NCBI RefSeq assembly: GCF_002775205.1
Contig: NC_036458.1
Coordinates: 248,001-312,000 of the forward strand
Reading direction: 5' to 3'
DNA: 64,000 bases
From: Xiphophorus maculatus
Lineage: Eukaryota; Chordata; Actinopteri; Cyprinodontiformes; Poeciliidae
The notes under the pieces are model-generated. The model ran no database searches and had not been told where the DNA came from. It was given only the letters and a program-made list of their open reading frames with translations. The translations under genes and the position numbers were made by a program. Shown here piece after piece: positions 56,651-64,000 of this stretch (position 1 is the stretch's first letter; each line of letters starts with the position of its first letter).

Positions 56651-57150
56651 CTGAAAGGAGCAGAATGATGGCGTCACAATTATCCGCTTTGTCCTCAGGC
56701 TGGTTTCCATGGTTACCGCAGTACTTAGCACTGGTTCATATAAATACAAATGGGAAGAACAACGGTGCTGGTTCTGGTTCTGTTGGACCTCATTGTTGGG
56801 CATGACATATCACCTAGTCCAACTCTCTGGTCCAGTCTGGACCGGTTCCAGTCTGACATAAAGAACTGGGATTTCTTTGTTTCAATAGTAAACTTCCCAT
56901 CAAAGAGGTCAGAGGTCACATGAGGGGTTCCCCAAGGCTCTATCCTACGACCCCTCTTAGTCAATATCTATATGCTCCCACTGACTCGGCTTATAACAGA
57001 AAATAAGATCAGTTACCATGACAACCCAGATGATACAGTTCTACATTATGTCACCGGGTGACCTTTGACCCCTTCCACTCACTGAACAGATGGTGAGAAC
57101 AGATTAATGTGTGGCTGTGCCAAAACATTTTGAACAAAAGCTGAAGTTAT
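56650..57150 (+). mobile_element. Degenerate LINE reverse transcriptase fragment
   Basis: Broken frames give, in order, QAGFHGYRS-like sequence, VLVLLDL, GVPQGSILRPLLVNIYMLPL (about 56920-56980) and a decayed catalytic box, YHDNPDDTVLHY. These match the palm region of L2/Rex-type LINEs. It is truncated at both ends. Confidence 0.7.
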
Positions 57151-57159
57151 TAAAGAGGT

Positions 57160-57612
57160 TCGATCTAGAGTTAGAGATCTAGATTTAGAGATCTAGAGTT
57201 AAAGATCTAGAGTTAGAGATCTAGAGTTAGAGATCTAGAGTTAAAGATCTAGAGTTAAAGATCTAGAGTTAGAGATCTAGAGTTAAAGATCTAGAGTTAA
57301 AGATCTAGAGTTAGAGATCTAGAGTTAAAGATCTAGAGTTAGAGATCTAGAGTTAAATATCTAGAGTTAAAATCTAGAGTTAGAGATCTAGAGTTAAAGA
57401 TCTAGAGTTAGAGATCTAGAGTTAGAGATCTAGAGTTAAAGATCTAGAGTTAAAGATCTAGAGTTAGAGATCTAGAGTTAAAGATCTAGAGTTAAAGATC
57501 TAGAGTTAGAGATCTAGAGTTAAAGATCTAGAGTTAGAGATCTAGAGTTAGAGATCTAGAGTTAAATATCTAGAGTTAAAATCTAGAGTTAGAGATCTAG
57601 AGTTAAAGATCT
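57160..57612. repeat. 14-bp minisatellite (AGATCTAGAGTTAR)
   Basis: About 32 units of GATCTAGAGTTAGA / GATCTAGAGTTAAA, including several shortened or altered units (AAATATCTAG, AAAATCTAG). A two-variant pattern recurs in blocks. It contains many AGATCT palindromes. Confidence 0.97.
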
Positions 57613-57779
57613 ACACAGCTTCAGTTATTACAGTTGGAAACTAGAGATCTGACTGAACTTTGACCTGCACACATAAAGACAGGTACACAACAGAAACAGT
57701 TCCTTTTGTGGATTAAAATGATCGTTTCTGTGATTTTATTTATTTACCCATTTATGCCTTAAAATAAGTCATCATCATG

Positions 57780-58250
57780 CAAGCCTTAATCATGGAGGGG
57801 GCAGTGGAGGAGCGTGTGAGCAGCTACGAGTTCCTGGGTGTCCAAATCTCCGAGGATCTGACCTGGATGACCGTCTGCTCCAAGCCGGCGCCTCTTCTTC
57901 CTGAGAACCAACTGACCTCAGAATCCTGGTGAACTTTTACCGCTGCACCACTGAGAGCATCCTGACCAACGGCACCGCAGTCTGGAAGGGAGCTGCTCCG
58001 CCTCGGACCGGGAGGCGGAGCAGAGGGTGGTGAAAGCTGCCAGCGCATCACCAGATCACCACTTCCTGCCACAGAGAACATCTACAGGAAGCAGTGTCTG
58101 AAAAGAGCTGGGAAAGTCATCAGACTCCTCACCCTGCTGGCCTCTGGGAGGCGCTACAGGAGCTACAGACCGGAACCACCAGGTACCGGAACAGTTTCCT
58201 CCCCACAGCTGGCATGGAGCGTGATCTCACATCAACACGTTAAATCTAAA
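57780..58250 (+). mobile_element. LINE (L2-like) reverse transcriptase C-terminal fragment
   Basis: It reads VEERVSSYEFLGVQISEDLTW, then LVNFYRCTTESILTNG in another frame, then ENIYRKQCLKRAGKVIRLL and LASGRRYRSYR. This is the usual C-terminal order of L2/Maui-type LINEs. Frameshifts and deletions are evident. Confidence 0.7.
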
Positions 58251-58425
58251 ACCCAACGGTGTAGAGCTGCCTGTGAGTGGCAGTAAACCAATCACTGATC
58301 AGTTTGGTGGGTATTGATTATTTTACTTGACAAAATGTAACGTCTGTTAGTGGTTTTTACAACGTTGGACTGTATGATGTGTTTGTTTTCAGGATGTAAA
58401 GCCCTTTGAACTGCCTTGTTGTTGA

Positions 58426-58426
58426 A

Positions 58427-58492
<66 letters not shown>
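58426..58492. repeat. (GATT)n microsatellite
   Basis: About 16 GATT units at the end of a LINE-like 3' sequence (CTTTGAACTGCCTTGTTGTTGAA just before). It may be the element's tail. Confidence 0.95.
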
Positions 58493-58499
58493 GTGTCAG

Positions 58500-59660
58500 A
58501 CGAAAGTGACCCATTAGCATTTTTAGCAGTAGAAAAAATACCTTAAAGTATCTTTTTCCAACTTGAAACTTTATGACTTTTCCTAAATTGATCCCATCAT
58601 TAGAAAAAGTGATATTTTGTTTCTGGTTATGTTTCCACTGGGCTGTACACCGCGCGGGTACAAGGATTGTCTTATGGGTCATTTCTGGCCCATAAATTAT
58701 AAAACCATTTAAACAGCAGAAAAAAGTTCAAAGGTCACACAGACACTGTCTCTAATACATACACACACACATCCAATAAACTGGATTGATGTATGAATTG
58801 AACTTGTATTTGACCGGCACCAGTGTGACCTTCTTCGCTTGGTTGTTAGTCACCTTCTTCACTATCATGACAGAATAAATCACTCTTCACTTCTAACTGC
58901 ATGCAAGTGACCCCACAGCTGAAAAATAGAAGAAGACACAGTTAGTGTTGTGACTGAGTGGTCAGCCACCAACACCAACTGGTGCAGCTCCCACTCAGAG
59001 GGTCAGATTTTTCCAGCCCAACCACACGGAGCTGAAGTTGGCTTCCGATTCGGTAAATGGCTAAAGGGAGATTCCACTTAATTTTTCACTACCTTCTGCA
59101 TCTTTAATCGACTCTAGTTTAAAAACTATAACACCTGGACTGGATTATTCTGCTCTAATAGCAGAATATTTAAAACCATGTTTGTGGTTTGTGAAACTTC
59201 ACTTAACAGATCGCTGCAGAAGATCTTTCCTTCCAACAGCCATCAACTCTTTGAAGAATTAATGAGTTACACCAACATTTAATTTCCCATCACTGGGTTC
59301 ATGGGGTTCATAAAGTGGTTTTGAATTAGAATTGAATTTAAATTTGAAAAAAAAAAACCCTGCATGGAACAAGTGTGAATAGTAATCTAAACTTAGTGAG
59401 GTTTCACAAATCACATAAATGTTTAACAAATCCCAAACATGGATTAAAATATTCTGCTACTAGTTGAGAATAATAATGTCCAGATTTGAAGTGTCTAGGT
59501 GTTGTAGATTTGAAATTAGAGCAGTTCTTGTGACCAAAATTCAAAAGTGGTGAAATCGCCCTTTTTCGAAGTTTTACAAATCAGATAAAAGTTTCACAAA
59601 TCACAAACATGGTTTTAAATATTCTGCTATTAGATCAGAATAATCCAGTCCAGGTTTGAA
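58500..59660. other. Gene-free region
   Basis: No gene or RNA was recognised. Two similar stretches around 59120-59200 and 59400-59660 (AATATTCTGCTA...AGAATAAT, GGTTTGAAGTGTCTAG-like) look like an imperfect local duplication. Confidence 0.4.
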
Positions 59661-59670
59661 GAGTCTAGGT

Positions 59671-60959
59671 CAGGCATGTCCAAAGTCCGGCCCGAGGGCC
59701 AATCACGGCCCGCGGTCAGATTTCATACGGCCCGGCCGCAGCTTCGGTCTTATAAAGTATTATGTATGGCCCGCCTGCACTGTCAAACAGAATAAATAAA
59801 TCATAAAACTTGAAACTGTAATTCCTCCTTTCACCAAATGGTGGCAGCACCACTTTAATACTATCAGTCTCTGCCTCCGTGCAGCGAACCCCTCTCCACT
59901 CATTTCTGCCATGGCCACTGCAAAGAAAACAAGTTGACAGTGAGGGCCGCCGCTTTCAAGAGAGATGGGAATTATAATACTTCTTCACTGAAAATCAAGC
60001 CAATTGTGCTTGTCTAATTTGTAATGAGACGGTTGCCTTGTTTAAGGATTTCAACGTAAAGAGACACTACCAGACTAAACATGCTAACACATACAACAAG
60101 CTAACAGGAAGTGACAGTGCTGAAAAACTGAAGCAGCTCCAAGCTGGACTGGCATCACAACAGCGATTTCTTTGGGCCTGTGAGTCAAAAGAAAATACCA
60201 CCAAAGCTACGAAGTGGCCATGTTAATAGCTAAACATGGCAAACCTTCTACTGGAGGTACATTTATCAAAGACTGAGTTATGAAAATGGTGGAGAACATT
60301 TTGCCCTGAGAAGAAGCAAGAATTTGCGAATGTTTGCCTGGCAGTAACAGTGTGGCACTGAGAGCTGAGGACATGAAACTGAGTATTTTGAACGGTAACG
60401 TCTGTCACTATCAGCAGTGAAGAGCCAAAAAACATTTATGCACCTGGATTTATGGCACTTATTTTTATTAAACTCTTGAGTAAGATTTGGTTATTACTGT
60501 TGATGTTATGAACCTGTAGATGTGACACAAACTATTACTTTCTGAAAGATATTGTAAATGACAAGAGCAAAATTCACTTGTTTTAAGATTTAATAATAAC
60601 AGACAACTTTGCATTACTTATAACTCCTGTTGAAAATGTTCTTGAGGCAAAGATATTTTTAAACTCATGTAAATTTAAGGTATTTCATACAGTTTGTTCA
60701 ATGTTATCTGACTCTCCAGATATGAATGAAAGGCAGAATTTGGGTTTTTAGAGTTGTTCTCATCTGCCTGAGTGGCTTATATTTGTTTTTTTTTGTCATT
60801 TGAAAAATAAAGATAATTGTGACAATGAAAATTGTTTTATAACGGTGTGTATTTGCATGAAACTTTTGTAGTTAAAAAATGTCCAAACAAACTATTGGCC
60901 CCCGGGCACCTTCACTTTATCAAATCTGGCCCTCTTTGCAAAAAGTTTGGACACCCCTG
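59671..60959 (+). mobile_element. hAT transposon relic with BED-finger, GTF2IRD2-like fragment
   Basis: Inverted ends CAGGCATGTCCAAAGTCCGG and (reversed) CAGGGGTGTCCAAACTTTTT are flanked by GTCTAGGT / CTCTAGTT (6 of 8). Inside, about 59985-60330 encodes CLICNETVALFKDFNVKRHY, a BED-type finger remnant, then SAEKLKQLQAGLASQQRF and ENICPEKKQEFANVCLA-like sequence across frameshifts. This is the family that gave rise to the GTF2IRD2-type fused genes. Most of the transposase is missing. Confidence 0.82.
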
Positions 60960-61284
60960 CTCTAGTTGATCCCTTGCTGAAGCCGTGAGTACATAGGTTG
61001 TACGTTCACACATACTGTCCTACACAAGATCTTGAACATCTTATGGTCAACATCTTATGTTGAAGATGTTCTTATGTTAAACATCTTCAACATGAAATGT
61101 TGAAGGATGTTGTATGAGAGAAGTATTTTCATAATTGACGTCCTAAAGAGTATAAAAGAAGGAACTGTTGACAAAAAAGTTACCGATTGTTGACTTTTTT
61201 CCTTTCAGTATAATTAATTCAGAAGTAATTACTTCACATTTATAAAATTACAATAATAAACCTTTACTGTGTAAAAGAAAACTT

Positions 61285-61625
61285 ATGACAGTTGGTTTGT
61301 GGTAAAATCCCTGTTGCCTTGCAGCAAGAAGGTTCTGGGTTTGATTCCCGGCCCGCTGTCACGTTCTCCCTGTGCATGGTGGGTTCTCTCCGGTTCTTCA
61401 GCTTCCTCCCACAGTCCAGAAACATGACTGTCAGGTTAATTGGTTTCTCTAAATTCCCCGCAGGTGTGTGTGTGTGATTGTGTGTCCTGTCTGTCTCTGT
61501 GTTGCCCGGCGACAGACTGGCGACCTGTCCAGGTGACCCCGCCTCTCGCCTGAATCATTAGCTGGAGAGGCAGCAGCTCCTCCTGACCCCAGTAGAGACA
61601 AGGGGTTAGAAAACGGATGGATGGG
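61285..61625 (+). mobile_element. tRNA-like SINE
   Basis: About 340 bp, starting with a tRNA-like head: TGTTGCCTTGCAGCAAGAAG, then a B-box-like GGTTTGATTCCC. The body follows with TTCTCCCTGTGCATG, TTCCTCCCACAGTCCA, GACTGGCGACCTGTCCAG and an ATGGATGG end. I recall this as a common fish SINE but do not name the family. Confidence 0.75.
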
Positions 61626-61961
61626 TTTGTCGTCAAAAGAAAAGAAAAATGTAATAATGTGGATCATCTTTTTGTGTTGATAAATAACAGATTGTTTCAT
61701 CATGCAAAATAGAGTTTGGATTTCAAATCCAAGTAAGCTGCTTTATTTTGGGGCTTTTGTTAGGGCGGGTCATTTTTGACCCCAAGGTCAAGGGGAGTAC
61801 ACAGATTGTTAGGATCACACGAGGGTTAAGTCAGAAAACTGGGTAGAGTCTCCAGATAATCACCTTCCTGTCGGATAAAGCGATTAAAACATTTTTTGCA
61901 TTTCATAGATTCAGGTCTTAAAGGGACAGATTCTCTAAAAGTTGGATGGTTTTGTTTAGGA

Positions 61962-62283
61962 CAGGGGTGGACAGTCCTGGTCCTGGAGGGCCGATGTCCT
62001 GCAACTCTTATGTCTCCCTGGTTCAACACACTTGAATCCAACAGCTGAATCAGCTCCTCAGTGCAGTCAGGTTCTCCAGAGTCCTGCTAACAACCTCATT
62101 ATTTGACTCAGGAGTGTTGAAGTAGAGACACATATAAAAGTTGCAGAAGACGGCCCTCCTGCCCTCCGGCCCTCCGGCCCTCCTGCCCTCCGGCCCTCCT
62201 GCCCTCCGGCCCTCCTGCCCTCCTGCCCTCCGGCCCTCCGGCCCTCCTGCCCTCCTGCCCTCCGGCCCTCCGGCCCTCCTCTG
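61962..62283. mobile_element. hAT-type MITE with internal 8-bp tandem amplification
   Basis: The left end is CAGGGGTGGACAGTCCTGG and the right end CCCTCCTCTG. A perfect 8-bp target duplication, GTTTAGGA, flanks it (61954-61961 and 62284-62291). Inside, 62153-62281 consists of about 16 units of CCCTCCTG or CCCTCCGG, apparently grown from the right terminal repeat. Confidence 0.85.
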
Positions 62284-62291
62284 GTTTAGGA

Positions 62292-63160
62292 CAAGTCATA
62301 TTTCGTCACAAGATGTTATTTTTTACAACTTTCAAGACTCTCCAACAAGATTTTCCACTTCAGGATGACGAGTTTCTAGAAAGGTTTAGATTTATCTTCA
62401 TGATTTTTGGATTTCTGAAGTTACATTAAATATATAATTAAATGCAGCGTTGCTGCTTTTTGTTACTTAGCAACGGGTGACGCTGCGTGTTGAACGTGGA
62501 AATGTGCCGTGTAAAGCAATAGTGAGTTGGTGATTTAATTTCCGGTTAGTTTTGCAAAATAAAAGCACTGGTAGATTACTAGGAAAGATCCGGTTTTTCA
62601 ATCTTATTTAACGCATTTGAAGCATCTTTGATGAACTCAAATCATCAGAAGTCAAACCCAAATATTTGTTACAATTATCTACAGGATATTTTTAAATTAG
62701 ACTCACTGTTATGAACTGGCTTTTAGTCAATGTTAATCCAAATAACTACAGCTCTTTAACTGTTCCTGTTGACTTATTGCCTATTTTTAGCACTATGCTA
62801 TATTTAACTGTACTACAGTTTAATTATTAATATTATGATCATTATTTTCTTTCTCTCTTCTTCTCCTTTTCTAATGTGTTATTCCCACCATGAGTTTTTA
62901 ATACAACTTGAATTGAATCGTTATTTATTCCTACTTGTTTTCATTTAACTTGTAAAGTTAAATGAAAACAGTTTGAGCAGTTTTAAATGTGCTACGTAAA
63001 TTACACTGACATTAATGACGTCAGACAAGGCGGAACGGCCTCCTGATACCCCACTTTAGAACCCTACAGAACCGGTCTTCTGACCATCTGGACCGGTTCT
63101 GGAGTCCAGAGTGACATTTTGTTTGACCATAAAAGAAGTTCACACTCATTTAGAGATCTG
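62292..63160. other. Gene-free region
   Basis: No gene was recognised. A perfect 16-bp hairpin with a 3-nt loop occurs at 62936-62970 (TGTTTTCATTTAACTT arm). Confidence 0.5.
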
Positions 63161-63166
63161 TAAAGA

Positions 63167-63168
<2 letters not shown>

Positions 63169-63234
<66 letters not shown>
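63169..63234. repeat. (AAT)n microsatellite
   Basis: About 22 AAT units. Confidence 0.97.
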
Positions 63235-63235
<1 letters not shown>

Positions 63236-63660
63236 CAACTCTGATCTTTTGTTTTCTGTAAAGTGTTTAAATAATGCTTTTCTCCAGATGAATAAACTGA
63301 AGTAGTTAACCGACACTAAGTAACGCAGGGTTTTGTTTTGTTTTGTTTTTTATCATAAAATTCCTCAGAAACACGTCGTGGTTTGACATGAAGTTTATTC
63401 TGAAAGGTTCGTGACGAGTTTCCGCTGAATGCTGCTAGCTTTACATGCGGATCTTTTTTTCAGTTTAACGGATCCAGGTTGGATCAAAGTTCCGAGATTC
63501 TCCCGCAGACTGAGTCCAGAACCGGACCAGAACTACTTCTACGGACCAGAACCGCCTTGTTCCGTGTTCCGGTCCCAAAGTCCGGGGACGCTGAAGTCTC
63601 CTCGCCGCCGATGCTAACGTCTCTTTAACCGTCCAGCCGTTAGGTTCCGTTGGTCCAAAC

Positions 63661-63996
63661 ATGGAGACGAACATCACCCTGTTCGAGCTGCTCAATCTGT
63701 CCATCGGTTCCCCTCACAAAGGTACGGTGAACTTCCACGCCCTCCACGCGCTGCTGCTGGAGATGCTGAAGCTGCTGGACCTGCGGGAGGCCACGACCCT
63801 CTTTAAGTTCAGCCCTCCCGGGGACCGAGTGCCCGACGCCCCGCTGGCTGCTCCGGTGATGGTTCTGACCCACCCCTCCGTGTCGGACCAGCTGGTTCCG
63901 CTCAGTTCCGACCTACAGAAACTGACAGACTCGGTCTCTGTTCTGGATGGAACCGGAGGGGACGACCTCCGAACCTCCGGGGACGGAGTGTCACAG
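63661..63996 (+). CDS. QRICH2/C16orf96-like protein, first coding exon (runs off window)
   Basis: The start METNITLFELLNLSIGSPHK is followed by GTVNFHALHALLLEMLKLLD. The exon is 112 codons, ends with SQ at a phase-0 donor (CAG|GTGA, 63996/63997), and the gene continues beyond the window. The N-terminal pattern F.EL.N..I......G.VNF.ALH.LL...L is what I remember for the C16orf96/QRICH2 (DUF4795) family, some members of which act in sperm flagella. The family call rests on that short motif only. The upstream 250 bp are GC-richer than the surroundings and probably hold the promoter and 5' UTR. Confidence 0.6.
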
Positions 63997-64000
63997 GTGA

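Noticed and set aside
61330..61345. True tRNA gene
   Set aside because: The B-box-like word belongs to a SINE head. No cloverleaf with an acceptor stem could be formed.

Overview
This is vertebrate nuclear DNA and almost certainly a teleost fish. Genes are split into short exons with GT/AG introns. The interspersed repeats are typical of fish: Tc1-like, hAT and hAT-type MITEs, L1-, L2/Rex- and RNase H-type LINEs, tRNA-like SINEs and solo LTRs. There are also many micro- and minisatellites. The protein-coding content matches vertebrate eif1 and mfsd11. No species call is possible from sequence alone; a percomorph, perhaps cyprinodontiform, genome is a guess.

Layout. (1) 481-8622 (+): serine protease gene A, whose first exon is not identified. 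It has an active-looking trypsin domain, a degenerate second trypsin domain and a hydrophobic C-terminus. Its introns carry repeats, a foldback element, an 18S rRNA pseudogene and duplicated gene fragments. (2) 8623-15697: no gene recognised; LINE fragments and a GATA microsatellite. (3) 15698-20220: a 4.5-kb minisatellite of about 283 units of 16 bp. (4) 20610-33460 (+): complete paralogous serine protease gene B (10 exons, 675 codons) with an added Thr-rich linker. Its introns hold a hAT-type MITE, a Tc1-like element, two related solo LTRs, an antisense L1 relic and an 18-copy inverted-CCAAT minisatellite. (5) 34789-36275 (-): a small single-pass membrane protein with a Cys-rich tail, function unknown. 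(6) 36900-38400: antisense LINE with RNase H, split by a MITE. (7) 39528-40446 (-): eif1, complete, with TATA, GC and CRE sites. (8) 43175-49378: a 6.2-kb head-to-head composite of two LINE-derived segments bounded by one 14-bp target-site duplication. (9) About 49400-55092 (+): mfsd11, complete (454 codons), with two minisatellites in its introns. (10) 55093-63660: MITEs, LINE fragments, a hAT relic, a SINE and tandem repeats. (11) 63661-63996 (+): first coding exon of a QRICH2/C16orf96-like gene that runs off the window.

The two protease genes are tandem duplicates with the same exon phases. They share patches of near-identity, including a 473-bp tract with one mismatch that crosses an intron, which points to recent gene conversion. 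The most unusual structure is the head-to-head LINE composite, which sits directly in front of mfsd11 and appears to split its promoter region.
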